This document shows positions 1 to 10,525 of a stretch of DNA of 19,479 bases, one piece after another. Both the position numbers and the translations under genes were made by a program. Position 1 is the stretch's first letter. Every line of letters begins with the position of its first letter. Origin of the DNA: Saccoglossus kowalevskii (Eukaryota > Hemichordata > Enteropneusta > Harrimaniidae); assembly GCF_000003605.2 (NCBI RefSeq), contig NW_003155737.1, positions 434,449 to 453,927 of the forward strand, in the 5' to 3' direction. Below the pieces are notes generated by a model. That model worked only from the letters and a program-made list of their open reading frames with translations. It had not been told where the DNA came from and made no database searches.

Positions 1-55
1 CTAAGCTACGCAAAACGTATTAATAATCGAATTAACTATTAATATAAATTATGTT

Positions 56-136
56 TTCCGAGGACTATGAAAAAGGTCCTCGGAAGGTGTGTATGTCCTC
101 GGAAGTAGCTATATATCTGTATTTTTGTCCTCGCAA
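56..136. repeat. GTCCTCGGAA repeat cluster with hairpin
   Basis: TTCCGAGGAC at 56-65 is the exact reverse complement of GTCCTCGGAA at 76-85, giving a 10-base stem with a 10-base loop. Direct copies follow at 95-104 (GTCCTCGGAA) and 127-136 (GTCCTCGCAA). The last copy is followed by a short spacer (ATATAGCAATCCAAGTAC) that runs straight into the CA-rich microsatellite. From memory, similar GTCC-C-CAA plus ATAG-AATAC-AG leaders precede CA microsatellites in fish and invertebrate genomes. That would make this the end of a dispersed element, but I could not check it. Confidence 0.6.
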
Positions 137-152
137 CATATAGCAATCCAAG

Positions 153-235
153 TACACACACACTCACACACACTCACACTCACTCACACACTCACACTCA
201 CTCACTCACACACTCACACTCACTCACACACACAC
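153..235 (+). repeat. CA/CTCA microsatellite
   Basis: This is about 83 bases of CACA runs interrupted by CT, giving alternating CACACA and CTCA blocks. The His/Thr/Ser/Leu-rich frame across it is a product of the repeat, not a gene. Confidence 0.95.
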
Positions 236-1660
236 CATCAAAACAAACCTACATGCATGCTCCACTTTATCATGAAAAGGTTATTCACACCTAATTATAG
301 AGTATTTCTAAGTATGATCCCTAGAGAGCAAATGCGCAGTTCAGCAATATGCCTGCATGCTGATATAAAATAGGATACCATAACCAGATTACTTGAAGTT
401 AAGAAGTTGAAATTTGAGTTGTCACATCATATTTTGCTATTTGACAATCTAGCTAAGGTATCTAAATACCCATCCCAATGTGACAGATGATTTTATTAAA
501 TGACACTACTGTGTGAAAATAAAGACAAGAGACATACCCTTATAATTATATAAAGATATCAGTAACATTTTTCTTTATAGATGGAAGTTATGAATATGAG
601 AATTAAATTGGAATTCAATGTGAGTTCCAGATTTATAACTATAATTTTAGCATGTCTGAATTGAAGCGAGTTGAATATGTTACAGTGACATTCAATATAT
701 AAATCTTTTCTACAATTATACATCGAGATGAGTTTAACATTTATGAATACCCTAATTTTTTCTGCCAGCATTTTGATCCAACATTTTGCAAATTTTTATG
801 TAGTTTCTTTTCAAATTAGGACCAAACGAACATACCAGTAATTTTCCCCTGCCTACAGATCTTGATCAAAAAAATAACTGACAGTATTTGCATTATTAGA
901 AACACATACATTTACATAATAACAGAAGTAATCCAAAATTAAGTCATATCTGAATGATATTGATATTTCATATTGATCAGATCTAGTGTGTAATGTTTTC
1001 AATATAAGACTGTGTGATTGTTTCTATCTGCAATAGTGCTCCTGATACGTCACCATACAGATGTAAGGACTTTCCTAACCACTATATTCCTCACCCACAC
1101 TTCATGATTTGGGGGGGGAGGGGCTGCCATGGACACAATATTCTAATCATGTATGCGCATGTATATCAAAGGTTTTGACGAAATAAACCAGAAATGCGCA
1201 TACTATTGGAGATAATAATAGAGCTTATAATAGAGCAAATAAGATATACAGTTGACTTTAGGGATCAAAGGTTAAAAGGAGGTGGAACAGTATTTGGATT
1301 AAAGATTTGGATTAATGACTAAAGTAGGGTTGCATTGAGACAGTTTTACACTATACATCAACTAAACATTATATTGCACTTTATAATATGGTATATTACA
1401 TCCACAGTTTTATTTTAAATAATCACAAACTCTTTACTGTATACAAATGCTAGATATCTAATCACACTTAGATACTCAGATACTGATGCTATTTTGATAT
1501 AAATAAAATAATTATCTTGTTAGAAAACATTAATCTTTGATTGTAAATATATCTGACTTCACTCAAGCATGATCGGAGGATAAATTTTGTGTTATCAGAG
1601 AACAAATCTTGAAGGTACTAAGGGAATAGATGAAATCAACTTCAACTACAATTGTATGAT

Positions 1661-1722
1661 CATTAGGAAATGCATTCAAAAAGCCCTAGGTAATTGGTTA
1701 GCATATGCTACATTTCCTAATG
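1661..1722. repeat. short inverted repeat with 12-base perfect arms
   Basis: CATTAGGAAATG at 1661-1672 is the exact reverse complement of CATTTCCTAATG at 1711-1722, with a 38-base loop. The loop contains CCTAGGTAATTGGTTAGCAT. A near match, CCTTAGGTAATTGGACAGCA, occurs at 5203-5222 without the arms, so both may be remnants of one small element. This could also be chance in AT-rich DNA. Confidence 0.4.
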
Positions 1723-1920
1723 GTATGACCTCCTTCGTTGTCGGCAGGGACAAGGTTAAAGTTGAATTAATAAAGTGAAATACACAAAGCAAATTGATAC
1801 TTTCAACTGACAAATATAATTAGATATTTTAGGACTTAGTATGTTTAGGACACCAAATTTTAAGCACAGAAAATACCTCAACCTAATTGAAATATGTGTA
1901 AGGCATCTAAACCATAACTT

Positions 1921-2095
1921 TTATCACATTTCACATATTTTCCAAAAATGTTGAAAATGAGTTCAAAATTAACAAAGAATTTATAGAAAAATAACTTTTA
2001 TCACATTTCACACATTTTTCAAAAATTTTGAAAATAAGTTAATAATTAACAAAGAATTTATAGAAAAATAATTTTTATCACATTTCACATATTTT
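1921..2095. repeat. 77-base tandem repeat, 2.3 copies
   Basis: Copies start at 1921, 1998 and 2075, each opening with TTATCACATTTCACA; the third stops after about 21 bases. The first two share a closing block AACAAAGAATTTATAGAAAA and differ at roughly one position in ten. It is non-coding and sits deep in the downstream intron. Confidence 0.9.
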
Positions 2096-3532
2096 AATAG
2101 GTTAATATTCAGGTGGGGAATTTAGGCAATGGCCTTGCAAGAATCTGGCCTTGAAAAGAAAATGTACATATCACATGATATCCCATGATTCAATGCATGT
2201 TGAATTCACAAATTAAACAATCTAGTCAATAACATTCGTCATTGAAATGCCAAATAAATTCAGAACACACAGCACTGAATTTTTGTTACTATAGTAGATA
2301 TTCACCAAACTTTAAATGCTTGTGTAGAGAACCTTGGCTAGGAAATAATCAATCCTTATTTCTGAGCTGTGGGCTCTCTAAATTTTGTTTCCCATTGCAA
2401 TCAACATCTATATTAACTCCATCTTTAACCAAGAAATTAAAAAGGACTTTAAGTTGATTATGAAACTTCTTAGGCAATATCATAACATATTGGTGATAAA
2501 GTCAATTTTTAAATTACCCACACTGTTCAGTGACCTGAAATAGTAAGCCTAATAATAGTATTCAAAATAATAACACAAATTATTGCATATAATTCCGCCA
2601 ATTCCGTTTTAATGACTTTGAATCAGTAATTCAGCTAAGCGGTTAATTTAAAAGCACCAATTAATAAATTTATTAAACCAGATTTACTAATTACTAAATT
2701 GACAAGCAACAAAAAATTGCTTTGAGTCTCTGAAGCAAATAATTACATTGATGCCCTCTGTGCTGCACCTCCTCTCTGACTAAACACTTCAGTGCAAAGG
2801 GGATATAACTTCAATTTGGGTAACTACATCCACATGTAACAATGCAAATTACTCAGATTAAATGAAATCCCACTAGGAGGATTAAGTAAGCCAAATGTTA
2901 TTTTCAGATCATAAGGGTCAGGAATAGTTAAAGTTAAATGTTGAAATGCTCCTCTGTGACTTGTGAAGAAGATGTCATGCCTGGCTGGTGGAACACATTA
3001 GACTAAGAGAGTTTGTCAACAACAAGAATGTGTACCGAAATTCTTCCTCAGTGTAATCTGATTGTCTGCTTGCCACTCACACATAAAACATTCTGAGAAA
3101 GGAAGATTCACAAAAAGAAGATAAAAAAAATTGTTTCTATCTTATTCCTTTCACTTAAACTATTAATCTGCTGAAGTTTCTCATGAATGAAAGCTTTTCT
3201 ATCGACTATGTTGAAATTTGCAGTCAAAGTACAATGACAATTTGCGAAACAAACAGTAACAATAAGTTGACCAGTCTGAAATTGATCCAAATTTGTTTGA
3301 AACAGTGTGTGTCACTGACAAACAAGTAACGGCATTACATTCCTGTGAGTTATCAAGTTTAAGAAATGTATAAAAACTAAACATTGAACATATTGGCATG
3401 TCAGAAATATGGCTCCAGAACAGCATTCATTAAAAAACAAAATGGCCACTATTCGGCCATGTTGACCAATCTTAAAAACATTACAGCATCAAGGTCCCAT
3501 AATGTTCAATACATGTACATGATTTTAACAAA

Positions 3533-4017
3533 TTCTGTCATTGCAGGGCCGAAATACGGTTCTGTCATTGCAGGACCAAAATACGGTTCTGTCATTGCAG
3601 GACCGAAATACGGTTCCGTCATTGCAGGACCGAAATACGGTTCCGTCATTGCAGGGCCGAAATACGGTTCCGTCATTGCACAACCGAAATACGGTTCCGT
3701 CATTGCACGACCGAAATACGGTTCCGTCATTGCACGACCGAAATACGGTTCCGTCATTGCAGGACCGAAATACGGTTCCGTCATTGCAGGATCGAAATAC
3801 GGTTCCGTCATTGCAGGACCGAAATACGGTTCCGTCATTGCAGGACCGAAATACGGTTCCGTCATTGCAGGACCGAAATATGGTTCTGTCATTGCAGGAC
3901 CGAGATACGTTCTGTCATTGCAGGACCGAGATACGGTTCTGTCATTGCAGGACCGAGATACGGTTCTGTCATTGCAGGACCAAAATGCGATTCTGTCATT
4001 GTAGGACCAAAATACGG
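3533..4017. repeat. 27-base minisatellite, 18 copies
   Basis: Eighteen head-to-tail units start with TTCYGTCATTGCAGG and end with AAATACGG. All are 27 bases except the fourteenth (3884-3909), which lost one base. The period is a multiple of three, so frames stay open for hundreds of bases: SVIAGPKYG and LQDRNTVPS repeats on the plus strand and MTEPYFGPA repeats on the minus strand. Units 4-13 have TTCCG, while units 1-3 and 14-18 have TTCTG. Units 6-8 share a GCAC variant, a sign of local duplication. The unit is about 52% GC in an AT-rich setting. There is no signal peptide, splice evidence or known domain, so I annotate it as a repeat. Confidence 0.97.
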
Positions 4018-4469
4018 TTCTGGAATAGCAGAAATAGTTAATTGTGATGCCATTTTAACATTAAAATGACTATCATTCAGCCATCCTGAATCAAATGAAT
4101 GTGCATATGTTCAACATGATGTATGTTTACAATTTGAATGTGATTGGTCAAGGCTATCCTGTTTCCGGATCTACAGAGAGCTGTCATGCACAGCGGTACC
4201 AAAGATTGTATACAAGACAAGAAACATTTGCTGTTTCCAGACTATAGACTGTTTTCTTGTCTATAGAGGAAGAAAAAAATGATCATACGTTTCATACACA
4301 TGAAATATAAGGTTTAATTTCAAAGGTTTTTTGAAAATCAGCTGAATAATTAAAACTAGTGGTAGTTAGCGGTAATTTCAGGAAAGTAGTTGAGTATCAA
4401 ATCTCTTAAAGGTTGTCGTCTAACAATGTACAGAAGGGGTATTTAATCTCTCCTTATTAAGCCATCATT

Positions 4470-4483
4470 AATCATTAATGATT
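4470..4483. repeat. perfect 14-base palindrome with TAAT cores
   Basis: AATCATTAATGATT is its own reverse complement and lies among further ATTAAT/GATTAAT words (4466-4497). TAAT-type cores are what homeodomain proteins bind, so a regulatory role is possible, but such words are common by chance in DNA this AT-rich. Confidence 0.25.
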
Positions 4484-6396
4484 TAGTGATTAATTATAAT
4501 ACATTCATAAATAAATTTTTAACTCTGCACAAAAATGTTTTTACAGCTGCAGTGTGTTTTAAGTGTCACAGTAACCATGGGGAAAGAAGACTAGTAAATA
4601 TGTAACTAAAAACATGAGAAGATAAATGGGGTGAGAAAGTAAACCTTGTCATAGTCAAGAACATTTAAGCCAAATTTAATATTAGGGATTTAACATTTCA
4701 AACTGTGATCAAAAGAAGCAATTTTTTTTTGAACAGACTATTTTGTGAAAGGTGCCAAAAGTAGGCCACGGTGGTAAATGATTTGAGGATATGCAAATTA
4801 CCTAATTAATAAATAATTTGTTGAAGGTGACAATGAACATTTAAAGGGTTGATTAATTACCTTATCAATATGCACAGACAGATATTTGGTAAAAAATGCC
4901 AAAATTAGACAATTATGGTGAAAGGGTTTTTCAATACATATAGCATAGAGTAGCGATTACTTGTCATTACGCACGGTTGGTTTGCACTAAAAAGCTAATT
5001 GGTTTACAATTAATCAATATATAAGTTGTTGAACATGATCATATGGTAAAAATCAATTAAATAAATGAGCATGTGTTCCTCAATTATTTATATGTTTACT
5101 TTATTAAGTAACTTATGTCAAATTAAAACATTGCTGAGATGCTTAGAGGAATACCAGAATGCTAACAATGCCACATTTCCCACAGGATATACATCAGAAA
5201 ATCCTTAGGTAATTGGACAGCATAAACTGTATTATATAAATGACAAGAAAGGGAAAAACTTCATATTTTTTATGGAATTTGACCCATGTATACGACAACA
5301 CTGCCTAGCTTGTATCGTGTCATATGATCCCTGGACTAACTGACATCTCTCTCAATAATTCATTTCCTAAAGGTCCTTCTATGTATGCAGGGAACTCTAT
5401 TTCTATACCTTGCTTACATACTTATTGTACAATATCTGATGGGACAGGCAACATAATACACATTGTGCATACTTACTGTATGCTGATTTTTATTTACTGG
5501 CACATTGAAGAACTACTGGTACATTTATAGTATTGAAAATGAAGGGACAAATAAGTCAACATTTTTTTGAAAAATTCCATAACAATCACATGACAAAAAT
5601 GTTTCAATATTATTATTAAGTTCAGTTTTCGAGAAAATTAGTCCACTTTGAGAATATATTCCATAAAAGATAATGTACTATTTCATTTATACCATTTAAA
5701 CCTGAATATCAAACCTACATGTATGTCAGGACTGAAAATTGATACCCGTGACTGGGAGTGTTTTTTTTCATTTTGAGTAGAAATTTTAACCTGAAGCCTT
5801 ACTATTCCTCCTTAATTAAAAACTACACTTGAACTCAAGATCAATAATATCAATGATATAATCTGGTAATCAGCCAGCTTTAATAATCACAAGGGATCAA
5901 GGGTTTCACTGAGCTATCATAATTAGGAATTGTAGAATACACCATAAATACTCTCAGGACTAATAATTTACACTTAACAAAAATATGTAACATGATGTAA
6001 CCCCTGTAATTTGTGTTATTGTTAATGCTAGTAATATTGAACACATATCATTGTTTTTTGGCAAATACTTTCACTTAATATCCTATCTAGACTAATCTGA
6101 ATACTAACCAAGTAGTGAAATTTCTTACACTCTTTCAGATTATAGCAATTCAAGTTGTGTTGTGAGTGGAATGTCAATTATTAGACATTATTATTAATAC
6201 ATTTGTGTCATAATGAGAAAAAGTGAATTCCAAATATGGATATCGTGACAATTCCAAGATGGACATGAACAAAGTCTTAATTTTAATCATCTTGCAAGGT
6301 TATAGGCATTGGCTTCCAAGCAAGTTGATCAAGAAGAAGTACCGATATTACAAAGATTCCACACTCAGACACTAATAGAAGTCACACAAGCCTCTG

Positions 6397-6459
6397 GTCG
6401 ATATTCCTGTTGCATTGTCTTTGTGTATAATTTGCAGTATTCTCGTAATAATCTCATAA
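6397..6459 (+). repeat. half-copy of the 12.1 kb foldback family
   Basis: The stretch from GTCGATATTCCTG through GTCTTTGTGTATAATTTGCA to GTATTCTCGTAATAATCTCA matches the right arm of the element at 12068-12199 and the fragment at 13692-13756 in the same order and orientation. A left arm is not clear here. It was found by eye, so limits are approximate. Confidence 0.55.
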
Positions 6460-7201
6460 GTATAACTACAAAACTATGCTCACCGTTTTAGACTTTCATG
6501 TTGTATAAATAATTAAATGACAAAATAAATGTGCTTTGAGGGAAAGTATTAAAGTAAAGTATTACTTTAGACTCTGGGCTTATGCATATACCCTAGTATA
6601 AAGATGATTCAAAGATACTATTTCCACCAGTAATTAGTTGGGATTAAGTAATCCCTTGAGATGAACTAAAACTACATGTCATTTCCTGATACTATCACCA
6701 TGTCAGAAAAAATGCTACTCATTTGCCAGCGCAAGATCCAATCACAGATACAGATCAAGTATAAAATAAAGACAGGCAATGGGATACCTTTAGTTTACAG
6801 ATTAGTTTCCATTCCAGGGTACTACATCAGAATCATTGGATCATTGAAGATCAGGATATAGATTTACAATGTACCAAACACCATATAATACAGAGATATA
6901 GAGATTGCATTTTCCTGTTCAACTGTGCAAGTCTCCGGCACACTATTTTTATTGAATATTTGAAGCTGTGAAGATGGTAACCACCTCAAACTGTTAATCA
7001 AGTCCAGCCAGATTTCCAAATAGTCAATTTAACTTAATCAATTAACGAATGTACTCATGCAGGTACAAACATAATATTTCACCTATTTTCACAACCATTA
7101 TTGAAAATATGCAGACTCTGGTGTGAGGAGACTGTCATGACTTGCTGCTAGATGTCAACCACTCCTATTCTCATACTGTAAACAAAAGTAAACAAGCTTA
7201 C

Positions 7202-7304
7202 CATTATAAGAATCTTGGTTGATATCTTTGATTGCTGCTACAGCTGTTCCAAATCTACCACGAGTCACAGTACCAGTTAGTTTAACTGGTTCACCATAAC
7301 CAAA
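7202..7304 (-). CDS. integrin alpha exon (propeller blade 6, FG-GAP repeat)
   Basis: This 103-base exon lies between an acceptor ending in TATTTTACAG and a donor GTAAGC. It reads FGYGEPVKLTGTVTRGRFGT then AVAAIKDINQDSYN, and ends one base (G) into a codon. LTG followed by RFGTAVAAIKDINQD matches the blade 6 pattern LxGxxxxxRFGxAIxxLGDxNxDG. The loop DINQDSYN lacks only its last Asp. The trailing G of the split codon is compatible with Asp (GAT/GAC) opening the next exon, as expected before the xVAVGAPY strand. That next exon is not found in the 7.2 kb to the left edge. Confidence 0.96.
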
Positions 7305-9462
7305 CTGTAAAATAAACAAAAGTCAATTAATTTTAGGACAGAGTGTGAATCTATTTATTTATTGATCTGCATGTAAAATTACTTATTCTACAGAATCAAA
7401 ATGCAATGTCAGGTACATCTGTGCATTAAATACATCATCAATACCAACGACTTTAGGATACTGATGCACACCTGAATATGTGAATACCTAGTGCAGTGGA
7501 AAGAGGGTTTCATTTATTAGTTTGTACATTGACATTTAAAAACAAGTCAAGTGAAGATGTTCAAATTACATGTAGATGAAAAGCACAAGTGGTAAATGTC
7601 ATCACTCCAAGCATATCCTGGAAAGGGAGTTCAAATAAAAACTGAGGATTGGTGCTGGTAGTTGTATCTCAAATTTGAAGAAAATTAACAGAGCAATATT
7701 TATACAATTAATATTTTTGTTTTTTTTAATTTAACGAAAAATAAAATTAACCATTTAATTTTATAAAATTTCCACAGAAAAAACCTCAAATGTTTTGTTA
7801 GTTCAATTTAGCCATAAACAGAGACAACTTAAGGGTAATTTTAACTATGTGCCAGTAGATAAAACTTAATAGTCAATAAAAAAAAACACTATGTCTGGAT
7901 TCCTGCTAAAAGAAAGTCAGCTAAGGATACTTGAAGAAGGATGTTAGTCTTAGCTTTCATTTGAGTAATCTATTTTCTTATGATTACTGTACATAGCTTT
8001 AAATTCACGCGAGACGAATTCTGGTAAAATGGTGAGATTTTGTGGAACATGTTACATGTCACTAAGATCCTTGTCTTTTGTGAAATTTTCAAAATACCTC
8101 TCAACAATTTAAAAATACCCCTCAATGAGTTATAATTGTCCAATGTGATTTTTCATCCCTAAAATATATTATAAAATTTGGAAATTGATGAGTACCGTAC
8201 TCTTTGAACGGTGACGGCCCTTTGGTCTTTTCTGTAAGAACGCCAAGTGTGGTCCTTAACTGCAATGTGACATTCTAAACATTTTTTTTTGTGTTTCCCT
8301 CTAACAGGCATCATGTCAACAATTTTATAGTAAAAGAAGAGGAAATTTGAGAAATAAATCACACACCTAAACTGCTGACAAAGAAATCGCAACTCAACTA
8401 GCGCGAAAAGATGCACTGATAAGCACAAATAAAATAAACATGGTAAAACAACAATAGTGGTGTAAACACTGAGTAAATGCGCTAAACATTTTGATTTTTT
8501 CTCAAAATTACTGTACAAGTCATTCAAATGGGTAGTTAGCCACATTGTATGAGTACTTATACCTAGTATTGATATTCCACTCTTCAGTAAGTATTCTGAA
8601 TCGGGACAAGTATTTTGATGGATCACTGATCTATGGCCTCTTTCTAAAACTCAACTCTCATAGGTTTGTCCAACCTCTCTTTCGAGGGAATTTATTCCTT
8701 TTTAACAAATCTCACAGGAAACTGGGTCTACATGTAAAATAGGGAATTTATTTTTGAAATGAATACTCTAGTGTGAGCATACATTTTGTAATAGGGTTGA
8801 AGATTGACAAGTAAAAAGAGATAACACCACAAAATATACGTAGAGAAAGGCAATGATATCCCTTATGTCTATACCTTGTTCATCTCATCAAGCCACTGGT
8901 TGCTATGGCAATAAAGATCAGAAACACTTTCACAATATCTGACTGTTGCAACCTATATTCTCATCAGTGGGTTCAACAATTTCTGCATGTGCGGGAATAA
9001 GTTGAAAACATTTGCATATTACATTTACACTTGTATGCTAACTAGATTTTTTATAGAATTTTAACAAGCATGCTTACAGAAATCATAAGCATGAAATTCA
9101 TACACATATTCAACCATTCAAGAAATTTATATGTTGAATATTTCTACAAAATAATCTAATTTTCTTTTAGTTTTTCAAGAAAACAACTGAATCCTTTGAA
9201 CACCACAATTTTTTAACCAAATTATGGTACATTATTTATTTTTTTTTTGATAAATTTAGACTAAGACTAAATAGACATAATTTCATGTTGGCTATAGGTA
9301 TTGATTGAACTTTGTGAAAATATATGGCTCATTTTGTAATGAGTGACTAATAGTGACTTTGGTATTTCTTTAAATGATGGCCACTAAACTAAGCATTTTA
9401 TATCTTTTTAGTTCAACTACTTGAACACAACATAATGGTATGGTAAAAGATAAATCACTAAC
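7305..9462 (-). other. integrin intron (2158 bases)
   Basis: This is a phase 0 intron with donor GTTAGT and acceptor TTTACAG on the minus strand. Apart from the small CxxC-containing frame near 8.2 kb it is AT-rich, with poly-T and poly-A tracts near 7719, 8282 and 9239. I see no further exon or element. Confidence 0.8.
8159..8314 (-). other. small open frame with CxxC motif, uncertain
   Basis: A 51-codon frame starts at tandem ATG codons (MMPVRGKHKKKCLECHIAVK) and ends at TAA. It has a basic start, a CLEC pair and DHTWRSYRKD, which together look a little like a zinc-binding or nucleic-acid-binding peptide. It is locally richer in GC and CpG than the surrounding intron. The frame is open upstream for another 104 codons, but that part is hydrophobic and unremarkable. 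It could be a decayed transposon piece, an exon of a nested gene or chance. I do not recognise the family and would not call it a gene. Confidence 0.2.
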
Positions 9463-9568
9463 ATTAGCATCTTGGTAAAACACATACACTCTTCCAGCTT
9501 CCCATTTCTCAACAGTATCTGTGCTTTTGTCAGTGAAATAAGGCGCTCCGACAATCACATCATCACGA
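9463..9568 (-). CDS. integrin alpha exon (blade 5, VIVGAPYF strand)
   Basis: This 106-base exon lies between an acceptor ending in TTTTTTATAG and a donor GTTAGT, a slightly weaker but acceptable donor. One base completes an Asn codon, then it reads RDDVIVGAPYF, an acidic stretch TDKSTDTVEKWEAG, and RVYVFYQDAN, ending in phase 0. DDVIVGAPYF is the signature GAP strand of a propeller blade, and GRVYVF is the following strand (family VGxVYVxxQ). The frame stays open past the donor into intron for about 30 more residues that do not resemble integrin, so the donor at 9462 is preferred over read-through. Confidence 0.97.
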
Positions 9569-9920
9569 CTATAAAAAAGAAATTAGAAAAAAATATAATA
9601 ACATATTTGTTCTTTTAGAAGCACATCTCAGACAGAAACACACATACAACAAAAATTGCATTTGCTGTATGGTAAATCATCACAATATTATTTATTTTGA
9701 CCAATAAGACAGACAACTCTGCAAGTTACATAAGCTACTAATAGAGCAAATACGTTCACTCAAGAAAGAAATACCCTCTTAGAAGATTGTAAATTAGAAA
9801 TGTGCAGTACAACTAACCGAAATTTAATATTCACTTGCATTATAAATAGTAGTACTGCACTTGCAAAATACTTAAAAAATACAACTTATAAAACTTAATT
9901 GTAATACGTATTTTATATAT

Positions 9921-10067
9921 ACCCTTTGATTTGTTTGTAATTTTGAAACTTTTGTTGTTTTTGTTCATTTGTGTTTGTTTTTTCTGATCTGTATCCTTAC
10001 CATACAGCACCCACTGATGGTGCAGTTGTGTAATAAAGTTATTATTATTATTATTATTATTATTATT
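9921..10067 (+). mobile_element. LINE-like retroposon 3' tail (truncated)
   Basis: A T/G-rich stretch with repeated TTTGTT words leads to CCATACAGCACCCACTGATG, then TGTAATAAAG, and ends in nine ATT triplets. GCACC at 10007-10011 pairs with GGTGC at 10019-10023, a small stem just before the tail. A 3' stem-loop followed by a short tandem tail is typical of several non-LTR retroposons. No reverse-transcriptase remnant is visible, so this would be a strongly 5'-truncated copy. The left limit is a guess. Confidence 0.45.
10041..10067 (+). repeat. (ATT)9 microsatellite
   Basis: Nine perfect ATT triplets directly follow TAATAAAGTT. It probably arose as the tail of the retroposon-like sequence before it. 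Confidence 0.95.
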
Positions 10068-10418
10068 TGTTAATAGGAGAAATGAGAGATTTGAAATTTG
10101 TTTATTGTCATATCATATCTAATCAATAATTTGTATCAGCTCTTGACCTGAATTCAATTGGGTCAAGTAAAGATCTATGTACGCATAAGATAGTAAATCT
10201 TACATGCTTTTACCAAAATCTTGATATCAATTTTAACTTTTAACATCTGCTTTTTTTTGTCCTTTCACATTTTCAATATTTTGTTTCAAAATATTTTGAT
10301 CAACCATAGTAGCCAATGGAAATTATGTGCATTTTGTCCAAAATTACCCCATAACTGAGAAATTACAGAAAAATACATGCAAATGTACAAAATGTTGTAC
10401 CAAAATTGTTGTACTCAC

Positions 10419-10525
10419 TTGTCTCCATTAACATCAGTTCCAGTGACAGAGTGACCAAAGTAAGACCCCAATTGTTCACCCAGTAATTCCGTCCATGTTT
10501 GCAGATGATAATCAAGCAGTTTCAC
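10419..10525 (-). CDS. integrin alpha exon (blade 4 to 5, first half of calcium loop)
   Basis: This 107-base exon lies between an acceptor ending in TTTATTTTAG and a donor GTGAGT. It starts in phase 0 with [20 protein letters not shown] and continues [15 protein letters not shown], ending two bases into the next codon. [12 protein letters not shown] is the typical blade 5 opening (family GEQMxxYFGxSV). DVNGD gives the first three ligands of a calcium-binding DxNxDxxxD loop, and the splice site falls inside that loop. Joining to the next exon makes DVNGDNRDD, a complete canonical loop. The family resemblance is strong across the whole exon, with no gap or stop. Confidence 0.96.

Larger units (their letters stand above)
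1..7201 (-). other. downstream intron (at least 7.2 kb), repeat-bearing
   Basis: The donor GTAAGC after the blade 6 exon opens an intron that runs to the left edge. The expected next exon (phase 1, beginning with Asp and followed by a VAVGAPY-like strand) was searched for on the minus strand and not seen. It contains the microsatellite cluster, inverted repeat, 77-base repeat and minisatellite listed separately. The stretches 236-1660, 2096-3532 and 4018-7201 show only AT-rich sequence, a G-run at 1111-1118, a perfect 14-base palindrome at 4470-4483 and a short arm related to the 12.1 kb foldback family at 6397-6459. Confidence 0.65.
9569..10418 (-). other. integrin intron (850 bases) with retroposon-like tail
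   Basis: This phase 2 intron interrupts a calcium-loop codon group. Its right half holds the LINE-like 3' tail and ATT microsatellite listed separately, inserted in the opposite orientation to the gene. Otherwise it is AT-rich and featureless. Confidence 0.8.

Noticed and set aside
89-373. 94-residue His/Thr-rich frame
   Set aside because: Most of it is translation of the CA/CTCA microsatellite.
3533-4017. CRISPR-like array
   Set aside because: The units abut directly with no unique spacers, and the setting is a eukaryotic intron.
3384-4041. Long repeated frames over the minisatellite as a neuropeptide or structural protein gene
   Set aside because: Several frames on both strands are open only because the period is 27 bases. 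There are no dibasic cleavage sites, no signal peptide and no splice support, and a one-base loss in unit 14 shifts the plus-strand frame.
4733-4929. Possible diverged tandem duplication (ACAGAC plus TGCCAAAA-TTAG-type blocks about 142 bases apart)
   Set aside because: The matches are short and AT-rich with many gaps, so similarity is not clearly above chance.
8315-8626. Upstream part of the 155-residue minus-strand frame
   Set aside because: The composition is typical of chance AT-rich translation and there is no recognisable motif.
9370-9462. Extension of the VIVGAPYF exon past the donor
   Set aside because: The extra residues do not look like integrin, while GTTAGT at 9462 joins in phase to the blade 6 exon.
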